64,000 bases of DNA, taken from positions 20,837,001-20,901,000 of the forward strand of contig OX387199.1 of the NCBI GenBank assembly GCA_947561715.1, given 5' to 3'. The notes under the pieces are model-generated. The model was not told the origin of the DNA. It did not search any database and saw only the letters and a program-made list of their open reading frames with translations. Numbering within the stretch: position 1 is the first letter of the stretch; the number at the start of each line of letters is the position of its first letter. Shown in pieces: positions 37,934-50,000 of this stretch. This DNA is from Ascidia mentula (lineage: Eukaryota > Chordata > Ascidiacea > Phlebobranchia > Ascidiidae). The position numbers and the translations under genes are program-made.

Positions 37934-40900
37934 TTACGGCATGAGAGGACCGCTACAATCTAACGAAAATTCGATGTAGTCTCTTCTCATAAGGCTCCAA
38001 GTGGCTGTAGATCCACTGCAAGTGTCGTAATACCACCATCCACCGTCCACTACATCAGCACAGTTCGACATAGATCTACAAACAAGCGTTACCGTTACAT
38101 ATTGAACCTGTCATAGTAGCCATAAATGTGTCATGTATTATTATCGCTTTTAATTCTTTTCACCAATAATCATAATTCCTACAGATGTACTGGACCATAA
38201 AAGCGTCAGGTGATATCAGAATTTTGACATTTGTTATTTTTCAAAATGCTAACAATAATGCAGTAAAAACAATAAATGTACAACAATACGGTTTACGAGG
38301 AAAGTTTGCATTATTACTCACGAATCGTTGTCATCGTCGTAGGTGGAAAATTTTACTGGAAGATTTCTTCTTCGTAAAGCGAAAAATTCCCGAGCGGTTC
38401 TTCGTCCTGTGTGAGTGCGAGTTGAAAAGGTCATCTCATAGTCTGTATATTCACTGCCAATTGCGAAATCACTGAAGAAATGTACATTTGATCACATCCA
38501 ATTGGTTGGATTAATGAACTGTTTTACTCAAAAGTACTAATGATACAATTACTGTAGATCTGTTTGATTTGGTTCTGTATGAAATATGTTTTAATTCGGT
38601 AGATAGGTTTGAAAATTTTTCGATGAAATTTCAATGCCTAATGTCCCAATGTATTTCGCGTTTCATTAAGTTTCAGACGTGGTAGTTATAATTCACCAAA
38701 TTGTGTACATTTCGAGGTCTTAGGGGCATTTAGCACTCTTGTTATGGAGTGCCAATATAACAACTATAGATCGCAAGTGTGCTGTGTTACATATCGGATA
38801 AGTAGCAGAGAGTTACAGCCTTGCTACTGTTGGTTTATTTCTTGGTTTCCACAAAAATTCTGATCATAAATAAATTCCGAAAAAACACACGTAGGACAAA
38901 ATATTTTCCACGTTGTAATTACATCGCAGACCTCAACACGTCGTATACTTACGTATATGTTACGGCTGTGCTTACGCAGTTATCGTAGCATATAGTGAGA
39001 GTGCACGATTGATAATAGGATGTCACTTCGTATAAATACTCCAATCCTGTAAGAATATAAAAAGATACAATATGGTGTAATAGAACATTAACATGTTGTA
39101 ACTATAACCGATTTGGAGACAAGTTGTATTATTGATGTGGGCCCATTTCCTGGCCTTTTTTCTACATGACAGTTTTATCCTAATTTCTGCATCTTTATAG
39201 TATATGATATGTTACATGTTTGTGAATCGCATTAAAAATTGGTGTTTTGGAACTTACCAACAAAAAACTCGTATCTAGGATCGCCGAATCCAACTCTGTA
39301 AGCCGCCCAGTCACGATCAAAGCTGATGGTTCCGTTCCGTTTAAAAATAACCTGCAATGAAAGAAGTATGTATTGGATGGATTCTCCCGCAACAACGTTG
39401 AACGAAATATTTTTAAATCAATATACTCATAAAATAAATTCGTGATAATTTAAAATAATAACGGATGGAAGAATACATATTAGTCTACAGACCAATCGAA
39501 AATTTTGTGAAAAAATCCCGCAATGTCGAGAAACCTTGAGGGGAATTGCGCACAACGCATTCGTAAGTTCAAAACGTCAAACGCAAGTTTCTACGCTCCA
39601 AAACCTTTCATAGCGGCTTTTGTTCCATTTTTTTTATTAGGATTCCAAAAGAACTTGATTCAGTGCCACACAACCTGTACATCTAACTAAAATTAAAAAA
39701 AATAAAACCCGTAAAACAAGCTTTTTTGCTTAAAATGGAGCAAATAATAACTGAGGAGATTGGGTTAAAGTACGTATCCGTAGGTCAATGGTTACCTCGC
39801 TTGTGTGATCGTCTTCAACAAGCAGCTCGTAATAATTGCAGTTGTTGGATGTACAACAGTAAAAGCAAAGGAAGTCCTGGGTACAAGGTAAGTAGATGTG
39901 TAAAGTGTTACTGTACTAAATTGTAATTGTTTACATCAAAACGGAAATCGATGAAATATTCCGTAATGGAAGCGGTGCATAATGAATTTTTCAAATTTTT
40001 AGCAACAAGAACTGAATAGTTTTTCAAATATTTGTGACAAATATATGTTTTGGGCTTTTTTGTATTTGTTTAAAAAAAGCTACACATCTTGTCCCACAAA
40101 AAGGAATACTGTGTACCAAATACGATATTTGAATTTATATTATATGTGCAAAAAAAGCCATAATATTGCAAAGCTGCAGACAGGGTGTGTACACGCACTG
40201 TTTCGACCTGTAAGGTCTTATCAGTGCAGCTGTTGAGTGGCACTGTGCTAGCTTTCACACTAGCAGGCGCACTAGTCTCCACTTTGTGGTACCTTTCGGT
40301 CAACGTCGATCTGCAGGGTACCCTATACTAGGTGAATTTATATTGTTGTGGGAATCCTACGTGAAAGATCATAGTGTGCGTATATTACGGGTGACAAAAA
40401 AGGTCGACTTAAAGACAACGAAAAACTGGTCTTAGATACGGGCAATATATCGCATACAACAGCTCTGAAATTCATTTGCAAACGATTCGATCTTATCTAC
40501 AATCCTTGTCAATGCAAAATGCAGGCAAGAGAACTTGACTTCACTGCACCTTTACGTCGCTCGCCCGCGTTATGCATTGACAATGATTGTAGATAAGATC
40601 GAAACGTTTGCAAATGAATTTCAGGGTAGTTATATGCGATATATTGTTTGCCGTAAGTTATGTTTCCAAGTCTAATGTTGTAATAGAGTTGTCCTCACTC
40701 CGTTTCCGGGATCTGCCGCTGGATCGCATCTTGATGTGTTTGTTTCAGCGTTTGCCATACAAGACGTCAGATGTCCACAAGACTTAGTAACAATGTGGCG
40801 GTCAGCATGGACCTCGAGCTTTGTCTCACAGGCATCCTGTACAAAACGGCAAAATGTTTCCTAACCTGTGTACTGCTAAATATGTCAAAGAGAATTTCCA

Positions 40901-41570
40901 AGCCAGAGCATCCTTGCTAATATCCGCTCTTGAAATGAGATTAATGTAAATCAAAGTTGCGCCACATTACCTCCAATCATCAGCGAATTTGCAATTATTC
41001 TTGTGTTTTGTTCAGATTTCCAACTTGTGGCTGCCATGAAATTATGATGGCAAATATGACTTTCGATTTAAATAATTGTTTATTTATGTATGATTTTATG
41101 CTTAGTTAAATGCGGTACATTGAATATCTCGGAAAATCAAACGCAACTTACGTAATTGGGATCGCATGTCTCAGTGTTAAAATCAAAGTCCCAGTGATCT
41201 CCCTTCTCGAACCGACCAACTTCGCAAGTTAACCCATAACCTTCCCGTTTTTCTATTAAATAAGATTGTATTACATCACGAGGGATTCCACCTTTTGTAT
41301 TATAAAGCTTAAAAAAATGTGATGCTCAACAATTCCTCATTGTCATCGTGGTTTTGATGTGTCATGTTTGACGATAATTGTGAACAAAACAACAGTTTCT
41401 TGAACAAAGCTAACATATTGACAAGTGATTATAACAATAAAAACCAAATGATATCAATATTTAATTAAATAAAACCTTTTCCTGGTCACAAAAATCATAC
41501 CTCTTACTTTTCCACCGGTCACCACTTCACCCAAACAAAACAGAATACAAATAAATGTCGCAAACTTCAT
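37934..41570 (-). CDS. Secreted fibrinogen-related domain protein, 6 exons, 216 aa
   Basis: Exons in gene order: 41501-41570, 41152-41252, 39258-39351, 38953-39046, 38322-38471, 37934-38075; 651 nt in all, phases consistent, TAA stop. The start MKFATFICILFCLGEVVTGG is a signal peptide, so the product is secreted. The rest is a fibrinogen C-terminal (FReD) fold: KRNGTISFDRDWAAYRVGFG, GLEYLYEVTS, FAIGSEYTDYEMTFS, VKFSTYDDDNDS, then NCADVVDGGWWYYDTC. The N-terminal subdomain differs from the family norm: the usual GGGWTV region is replaced by a Cys-containing segment (LTCEVGRFEKGD, TCDPNY). At 216 aa it is little more than one FReD, with no collagen or coiled-coil part as in ficolins. FReD proteins are often lectins or extracellular ligands; that role here is inference. 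Exon 1 could instead end at 41508, but only 41501 fits the phase of exon 2. Confidence 0.9.
40172..40231 (-). ncRNA. Hammerhead ribozyme copy with mutated core, in an intron of the first FReD gene
   Basis: On the minus strand: stem I AGCTGCA/TGCAGCT perfectly paired, core CTGATAA (expected CTGATGA), stem II GACC/GGTC, GAAA, stem III ACAG/CTGT with a longer loop that itself contains GTGTACAC, and the GTC triplet. The change is at the position equal to G8, the catalytic general-acid residue, so the copy should be inactive although fully foldable. It lies on the sense strand of the host gene. Confidence 0.8.
40443..40646. mobile_element. Foldback (MITE-like) element in an intron of the first FReD gene
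   Basis: Two 74-base arms (40443-40516 and 40573-40646) are near-perfect reverse complements, for example GATCTTATCTACAATC and its mirror, with a few mismatches. The loop is 56 bases. No coding content. Terminal sequence outside the arms differs, so the exact borders and any target duplication are unclear. Confidence 0.75.
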
Positions 41571-42168
41571 TTTTCAGAACAAAGTGATTCCTTCGTGCAG
41601 CAGTTGCTTGTGATGACTGAATAGGGTTTATAGAAAAACCGCAATACTAATAACTTCCGAATGAGCAATAGCCGATTAATTTTACGGAGATCGTTTTAAT
41701 TATTTCACAAAAGGAAATTAGTAAACTGAATTTAAGGAAGAAATAAAGGAAATGGTATTTCCGATGAATCGGTGGAAGTGATTTCATGCCAAAATGTGTC
41801 ACAATAAAATAAATGTAAGGAACCAAATATAATATATCCTATAAGTGATTAATTTTTTCGTTATGCGAGCGGCGCAACTCACATTGCAAATTGCAGGAAA
41901 CGAAACTGCATAAATCACGATGCATTTCATACAAATGTCCAGTAGTGATACCATAAGCGATTTTAGGTTCTGTATAAATTGTTGTTGACACTTGTTGCAC
42001 CTTTTCTTGAGAGTTTTCAAAACAATTTCAGCACAAACTTAATTACGTGCGTAAAGGGGAAGAAAAGTGTCTCGTAAACAATTTCCGCATCGTGATCGCT
42101 TCAACGTTGCTTTGACGTGAAAGTGTAACCCTACAATAACCTATGCACAACGTTATATGAGATTATTT

Positions 42169-42375
42169 CAGTGGTTCCCAACCTTTTTTAGTCTTGTGCA
42201 CCCTTTTAGTCAATATTCGAATCTAACTCCCCTCCACAAATTTATTTTGCTAAAATATCGTTTACATTAACATTTTAATGTAATTCTTAGAACAGAAATT
42301 AAACCAAGAGATTAATATTGTGACACAAATTCCCCCATACAAATTACAAAATTCCCCTCAGATTGGTAACCACTG
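42169..42375. mobile_element. hAT-like non-autonomous element
   Basis: Left end CAGTGGTTCCCAACCTTTTT and right end, read inverted, CAGTGGTTACCAATCTGAGG form imperfect terminal repeats typical of hAT-type miniature elements. The 207-bp interior is AT-rich and non-coding. I did not find matching 8-bp flanks, so it is probably old. Confidence 0.6.
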
Positions 42376-43978
42376 CAGTATAACAACAAAATGCAATAAA
42401 AGCATAAGCAGTATGAGCATTTATTAATCCGTATATAAACCAACCGGTTAGGTAGATGAATTCAAGAAATGAACTTGGAAGACATCAAAAAACGTTAGGC
42501 GACAATCTAATAAATGGTGCAAAAACGTTAGGGATGCCTCAAAGCGCGTAACCGCACTAAAACACCAAATTAAGTGTTAGGCGAACGTCAACGACAAGCA
42601 CAAAACTCAACAGATATCAATACGAAATGCTCATATTTTTTCGCTGATGTAGCTTTTTCTAGTGAGGGTTCGGACAAACAGCTTCCCATAATGGAGCTTG
42701 TGTGCGGTTTTGTACAATGTGTATCGGAAGATATGTTGCCAGAAACGACAAAAACGAACAAAACAGTTTCCTAAGACGTTGTTTACTGAGAGTTGTTGCA
42801 CACGACTTTCATCTTCACTTGCTTGATGCTGAATTTGTTGAGCGCTCGTTTTCCGTTCAAACTGCTCGATCTGCATTTTCTTCCAAACCACCAGCCGCCC
42901 TCATCAACCTCCGCGCAATTCTGCCTTTGGTTTCTAAAACAATAAAACTTAAACATGTAGATTCGCTCGAGCCGTTTTTATCATCATTTTATGGGTTTGT
43001 TATTTACGATGAAGAAACTAATGATACAAAAAAACAGGCTGATCCCGTAGCTCAAACATGTAGGTTTGTTTAACAGTTTCCCTTCCCAGTTTTTCTTCCC
43101 CCATTCGGCAACATTATGAGGAATAATTTTGTCATCATGTAGGACATGGTCATCACGAAACACGCTGTAGATCAACTTAGATCGCTCAATCTTTCGTGCT
43201 TCGGAAGGTTGATTTTTCAAAAATTATGCTACTTTGAAAAATTTTTTCTTGTCCTGGAATATTTGTTGTATTATATTTGACCAAAACGCGAGTGATGCTC
43301 TCTGTGGATTTGTGTCAAAGTTCACCTGTCATTGTCACGATCGCGTGTTGAAAACGGATAATTGTTGTGGGGAGAGAGACCGTTTCCCAACATTCCATCG
43401 TAACTGTCGTATGTCATCCTGTAGTTGTCGCTCTCAGAGGCAACACGAAAATATCTAAAAAGATCGAGCCAGAATCGAGGGGTGGTGATTGTAAACATCA
43501 GTCAAGCGCCCGACCCATATACCAAGAAGAAAACCTGATTGGAATTCTTGCCCAGGAGGACCTGGGTTCAAATCCCAGTGTAGTTAAAAAAAGGAAATCT
43601 ACACATGACAACACGAATTACCAGGACACTGTTTTTTTTTGTTTAGTTCTTAGTAGCGTTATAAACACCTGTGACGCAATGGTATATTAGACTACACCTT
43701 TTGGACATCACAATGTTTATCTTTGCCTAATTCGAATAACAGCGTGGTCAATCGTGGCCGGCCGCGTTCTCACATGTTTCATAACTTTGCGCTTTCAACC
43801 GTTGCAATGGTTTAGTTGATTTATATTTTACACTGTGGTTAATTTCTTTTCACACAGTTCACAAAATAGTGCCGTGTGCAAACAAGCACTCTGGTATTCA
43901 GCAATGCAGAAGTTTCACGGGATTGCGGTGAAAAAAAAATAAGGTGCAACGTGTTGAAGAAAAGAAACGACACGAAAC
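42376..43978. other. Region where the 3' exons of the second FReD gene are expected
   Basis: The last FReD exons of the gene above were not found intact here. On the minus strand, 42984-43164 follows an acceptor-like AG and reads FRDDHVLHDD and NVAEWGKKNW, which faintly recall the DRDND and NCAxxxxGGWW parts of a FReD. Region 42631-42891 (-) is open but unrecognised. A tRNA-derived repeat lies at 43501-43590. Either the gene has diverged strongly at its end or it has decayed. Confidence 0.3.
43501..43590 (+). repeat. tRNA-derived dispersed repeat, copy 1
   Basis: Begins TCAAGCGCCCGACCCATATA and contains a perfect T arm, CTGGG-TTCAAAT-CCCAG. A second copy with the same start lies at 53811-53905. 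No A box or cloverleaf is evident upstream, so it is a SINE-like fragment, not a tRNA gene. Confidence 0.65.
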
Positions 43979-45998
43979 CTCCAAGTCCCTTTCAAAGCTT
44001 CGTTGTGCTGAAAATCAATTGTTATCTCCACATCACACTCGTACATGTTCGTCATTAAGTGGAGGTTTTCGAGGCCTGTCGTAAAATTATTCATAAGGTG
44101 ACCCGAAAACAAGATTGGTTTGAACCTCGTACTAAACAAGTTAGACACACCTGTCCAGAACTCCCCGTGGCGGTTTCCAAACCCGTTCTTGTAGTCGTCC
44201 CAGTCGCGGTCGAAACTCACGGAGCCATCGAAACGACATTGGAAAAGCTTTTATATAAAAAGTTTATAAAATAACGTGGAGTTCATACAATGAATTTTGT
44301 GAGCTACATACAGTGATTGTCCATAGTTACACTAATCTGCACTGTTGAGACCTTATAGGTCAAAACCGTGGCCATCTGTATTCAGTTAACAAGTTTATGT
44401 CGAATCATACCGAACCGCTTAGTAACACTTGGCATCAGATGGTTTTTATTTTAAAGATCCTAGACTGAGTATGACTTACTAACTGGCACTCTAGACCGTA
44501 ATTGTAAATATATTTTTGGTAAATGTTTCTAATGTTCTGTAGAAATTTGGCGGCACTTCAGCAGTCTCATGAAAAGTGTCATTATCCTAAAGTTAAATTC
44601 ATGGATTCCAACCTCTTCCACACCACGGGAAGATGGGACGAAATCAAATATATTGCAGTTGTCTCTCTGGCAACAATGAAAGCATTGGCGATTCTAAAGT
44701 GAAACATGATTAATTTTTGTAAATAATTTATAGTAGAAGAAGCGTTATAGTAAGCGTAGTAAAGATGGTTGACGAAACTTTGATAAAATAATAACATTCC
44801 AATTTACGTACAAAATTATTTTCAAACGAAACCTGAAGGTGTGTGTAATTCGTTCGCCTATAGCTAAATAGAAAGCGACGTAGCAGATGACACATGTGTC
44901 AAGAAACCGTGAAAACATATTTACACACATTGGTGTTGATCGCATTTTCCGAGTAGCAGCCGACGTCATTTGAGTTCGCGCTTCCGGTGCATCCCCTCCA
45001 GGTCTGACAAACTTTTTCAATTGTCTTTCTTCCATCTTCGTGAACTTCCCATTTTGTTTGACAAGCGTCCTTTTTTAAAAAGCAGTAAAGCAGTAATTTC
45101 AGTAAAGAATGTCACATTGTGTAAAAATGGCTATCACCAAATTGAACTTTGGAAAAAACTCCCATAAAATAGACTTCAAATATTAATAAATTTTAATAAA
45201 AAAAAATTAAAAAATAGACTGTAGCTATGGTTTAGATGCCATTTTTTCAATATTTGAAGTCATTTATGAAAGCCAGTTTTTGTGATCACCGCGAACAACG
45301 GCGATGACTTGAGTTGAAAAACATAACAATGAGTATAAAGGTGGCGTTTCTTCATAAATACGTGAAGGCCAACGTACTAATACCCTCAAATGGCATCTTT
45401 ATCACACAAAATTGAGGTATAAGACATTGGATTTTGTTGTAATATGTTCGATTAAGTGACCTGTTTATATTTCATAACTCTTATTTCCACTTTGTGGTCA
45501 TGCGACAACTGCTCTTATTAAAATAGAATTAACTGCTATTGAATAAAAACTAGTTTATTACAGCAAATAATAGCTATATTTAATAGAAAAAATGTCACCT
45601 GTTTTTACCTAAAAATTTTTTTTTTGCGTTTATTAATCTGCGTAATTGTTATCCTGCTAAAATCAGATTCTGTCACGTAAAGAAGTAAGTATTGAAATAG
45701 AAGTGAGTGCTACAAAACAAAGAGGAAAGCAACTTTTCTAAAACGGCTACTTTTTTTTCTTGTTAGGCAGAACGTTGCTAAAATCCTAAATGTGTTACCT
45801 CCCATCGTTTGCATTCGACTGTTCGGAAGTCGTCCGGAAGATCGTTGATTCTCCTTCCAACCTCACAGAACAAATTGGAGTAGCGACTTTCTCCTATGCA
45901 CATAACACTGTTTACATACTACTTTGTAAATGTGCAAGAACTGTGTTACCTTCAGCACTAACACCAGACAGCAAAGCGACAAACAGAAGCGTCAACAT
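43979..45998 (-). CDS. Second secreted fibrinogen-related protein, 5 exons found, 3' end unresolved
   Basis: Exons in gene order: 45950-45998, 45799-45893, 44929-45069, 44151-44247, 43979-44075; phases agree throughout. It starts with a signal peptide ([17 protein letters not shown]). The next exon has [16 protein letters not shown], clearly related to CEVGRF in the neighbouring FReD gene. A Cys-rich exon ([24 protein letters not shown]) is unique to this copy. The FReD core follows: [46 protein letters not shown]. The same intron phases as in the neighbour show tandem duplication. The donor at 43979 (GTTTCG) is weak, and the exons for the C-terminal half of the domain were not found intact, so the gene may be truncated or its end strongly diverged. 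Confidence 0.75.
44334..44384 (+). ncRNA. Decayed hammerhead relic in an intron of the second FReD gene
   Basis: Core reads CTGTTGA instead of CTGATGA, and AAAA instead of GAAA. Stem II GACC/GGTC is intact, and the stem III loop GTGGCCATCTG is the same as in the 8010 copy, so the two belong to one subfamily. Stem I and the triplet are mutated. Inactive. Confidence 0.7.
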
Positions 45999-47067
45999 CT
46001 CAAACTGCTTGAGCTTTTTATGGAAGATTTTTCAGGAAATTTTTAGGTTCAATTTTCTAAACGACACAAACGACAATACGGCGACACATATAAGAATTGC
46101 TGGTTCAGTGTTTATTCAGATATACAGGCCACTCCCGGTTTACGACAAATCATTTATTCCGCTTCCTCCATAAACGTTATTCACAAGTTCCGGCAAACCA
46201 CTCATTTCATGATGTGCTGATACAAAGAGTACGTAACGTGTAATGCCTGTTTATGCATACAATGCCCTGTCGTCGAAACAGAAAAAAGGTATATACAACA
46301 CGACAGTGGTTTGTTGAAAATAAAAAGATAAGTTACGAAATTGTAATCCTTAACATTGCACAGAAACACGCCAAGGCCTGCAAGACAACACATTGCATGA
46401 TATTGATCGCTTTAAATTTCAAATCAAGTAAAACAGAAGTGCAGAATCAATTATGAGTGCACTAACTACTGTAGCGTATCAACGTGGTTCGTAACAGATG
46501 TTGACACTCATATGACAATAGAAACCATGTACGGAATGCCACAAACGAATTGAAAACCGAGTTGTCTTGGCAACCTCACCAATAACGACTTTATTTATCT
46601 TTGTGTAAGCACAAAGTTTTCCATCCGGGCAAGAAGCAACAATATAGGGATATTTGAAATATTTAAACTGTTTCTTGTTTTCGTTCGTCGAATAGTTGAA
46701 AAAATAACATTTATTCGGCTGGTAGATGGACTTACACACACGAGTAATGATTACGCGCCAAAACACACAGGTTAGATAGTGGCACATTTCACAGATAACG
46801 TGGCTGTAACGATCAATCACGTTATCGCAGTCGTGTATAAACTACTGAGGCGTGACCGCAACAAGCACGATTTTTGTGGTTGTTGAATAAGAGAAATGAA
46901 CTTTCAAGGAGTGTAGGAAGACTATTGTTCCGATGTTTGTTGACATGCCTGCTTTCGGTGACGTCAATTGTAATGATGAAATTTCCGATGAAAGAGAAAT
47001 TTTATCGTGCGCGAAGGTAAGTGCTAGTATGGAATTAGCATGAGGTTCATATTACTCACAGCTTCGT
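45999..47067. other. Spacer between the GPCR 3' end and the second FReD gene
   Basis: No gene recognised. Minus-strand AATAAA hexamers at 46710-46715 and 46590-46595 are candidate poly(A) signals for the GPCR. The proximal part (46000-46100) would hold the promoter of the second FReD gene. Confidence 0.4.
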
Positions 47068-50000
47068 TTATAGGGCGATTTCTGCCTCAACAACAACGTT
47101 TTCTTGGCACACTCGGCGTGTCTCACTCCTAAAAACGACCTGTAAGCCACTTCGAACTTTAACGTAAAACAGTTTCGGGGCGTCGGAGTAGATGAGAGGA
47201 TTGAGAGAGCTGTTGATGGGGAGCAGGATGATTGCTGACACAGCGTAAATCACATCAGGTACGCGGATGCCACCGAAGTTAATAAAAGAAACGATGGAAA
47301 TTGGGACCCAGCAGAGAAAATCAGTAATCATCAATCGGAGGATTTTCTTTTGCATTGCTGTTAAAACAAACAGCCTGAGACATTTATAAAGCACTGTAGA
47401 GAAGGGCACTCGCCTTTATTAAGAGTTGCCGCTGCTCCGTCTCTGGGTTTCTCATTTACTTTATTTGCACTGGCGGTTGACCTCTTGTAAATCCAAAAAT
47501 ATGATACTGCCATAAATATGAAAGCCAAGAAATTGAATGTAATGATGGTAATTGAATATCGCCATGCCTTGTCTTTTGACGTCACGTAAAGTTTACTAAT
47601 ACAAACGCTACTGCTGCTGTAATATCTGCACAATAGTTAAGCGTTAAAATTGAGAAATACTTCTCTCAAAAAATACAAACCCAAAATATCCAGAAATGTT
47701 AAACAGATCAGTGTAATTGTAATCTCCAAGAATATCCATAAAATCCATCCAGGAATTAGCATTATTCACTCGCATGAGGGCAGTGTTGAGTGCTTGGGAA
47801 TCGTTGCTTGTGAAGTTGTGTTGGAAAGTTACAAATCGATCCATAAAATTATGCATGCCTGTACACATAACGCGTGTTAAACATTAAAATTGATTCGATT
47901 ATGTACATTGTTTATCATACCTACAAAGTCAACCACAGTTTTGTTAAAGAACGGATTCTCATTCATCCAAGCTTTGATTTCGAACAAATGTTGATATTGA
48001 GTGGTCAGAGGAATAAAAGCAATTGTAAACGAAAATGCCAAAGATAAAATAATGGAGAGTATGACGATTTTCAATTTCGGTTTTGAAGATGCGTCGAACG
48101 GCTGAAATAAAAAAATGCCTTGCCATGTGCCGTACTGAGTAATCTGAAACAATTTTTTTATTCTGATGCACAAGTGAGCACCTGGCAAGGTGAGCATTGA
48201 CATCTTTGACGTTAAAACCCAAACGTCAAACCTCTAGGTATATAATTTTTTGGTAGTTAGTGCCTACAAACAAATGTAATGGCCTTGCTTACGTTTTTCA
48301 CAGCATAAAGTCGGAATATGGTCAACAGAACCATTGTGAACACCGATGTTTCGCTTGAAAGCAAAACCAATACACCCATTGTGGTGCAACTTCCGCTTGA
48401 TCTCCAAATAACGTCATTGGCACAATAATTTCCAGAGTATCTGACACCAGCGGCGCCCAGCATGATCAGATATACTCCCATATATCTGATATATACTCCC
48501 CGAGTAGATCGGAAACGGACAAATTTAAAATAAGCAGGTGGTTTGTACGAAATGCAGCAGATTGTGATTCTTGCGTCATTAACCTTCTAATTTCTGTTAC
48601 CATTACAACCTCATAATAGAGATAACAGTTATTACTGTGCAACAAACCAATACAAAACTGTGGAATTTTACCAAATTTCCGGCAATGGCGAACATCCCCA
48701 TTATCCACACAATGGCTCGTAGAAATGGGTTCGCAATCAACTCGTATCGTGATGAAAATATGTTTTCGTTGATCACTTTCGTATTTGTTGGGCACTCGTC
48801 TGACCAATCAGAGCAGTCGCCGACTCCATTGAATTTCTGAACAAAATTAATTGACCTCGTATATTTCCGGGTCGGATTAATTTGCCTTGGCGAAAAAATA
48901 CTATTGGAACAATTTCCCAAACATTAAATTTTTGTGAAACCAATTTTACGTCACTCACAAACCAATTTTGAAAATACAGTTGCGTTATCCGCATTCGACC
49001 CTTATTACCCTTGTACCAAACTTTATATTTTGAACCATTTATACCATGGAAGGTTGATGTTGATGAGGCTGTTTGTCAGGGAAATTATCAGGAGTTTTGA
49101 CATAGCATTGAATTACATTTTACTTTGTGAATTTTTGTCGTAATTCGTAACATTTTTTTACCTTTCCTTTCTTAACGAACAATGGCCGTTTGTTTTCGCA
49201 ATAAAACCTTCCGTCATTTGTGCAGTTTACTTCGTCACTTTGATAGTCGCAGTTAATTGTGAGGTCACAAACATCCGATTTGTGGACAGAAATCTGTAAC
49301 TCTCAAAATTGCATTTAACATGTTAGAAGAAAATGAAATATTAGTTTTTACTTTAGCTCCATTTAGGGCTGGACAGTAGAATCTTCCAATGCAGTTTTCA
49401 GGATTTTCGTCACTTTCATCCTTGCAATCGATGAAACCGTCGCAAAGTTTGGACATAGGAATATTGAGAAGTCCGTCTTTTGTGTCGCAGTGTTTCCGAT
49501 GTTTGCAAAGACGCGGATCCTCATCGTGAGTGAAGTGTTGATGCAATTGTACATTGTGAATCGCGCCACTGCATGTTAAACAACCAGCGCAATCCATCTT
49601 CCCGTCGCAAAGTAACTTGTAGTCAAAATGTCTCCAAAGGTTCAGCCAATCCTACGTAAAAGAGAAATAAAATAAGGATATGTTGTTTTCTATGACATTG
49701 TCTGAGAAAATAAGGCAGGTATTGCAGACCTATAACATTCGACGTGTTTGTGTTGTCACCTCTGCACTAAGTGGCAGAAATACTTCATTTTAGCTTTGGA
49801 AAAGTAAGTTGAACGTACGGTGGCCAGCGTGTTTGCATATGGAAATGCGCACCATTAATGAGAAAATCGCCATCATTCATTTGAATAAAGAACAAACAGG
49901 CGAGTGTGTGAATAACATTTGATGATATGACTTTACGCATGTTATGTTTACATTTTACCAGATAAATATTATCGTTAATTTTTTTTGTCCATTTACAATT

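Noticed and set aside
42702-43073. 123-aa plus-strand frame between the FReD genes
   Set aside because: No recognisable motif or signal, and not linked to other exons; likely chance.
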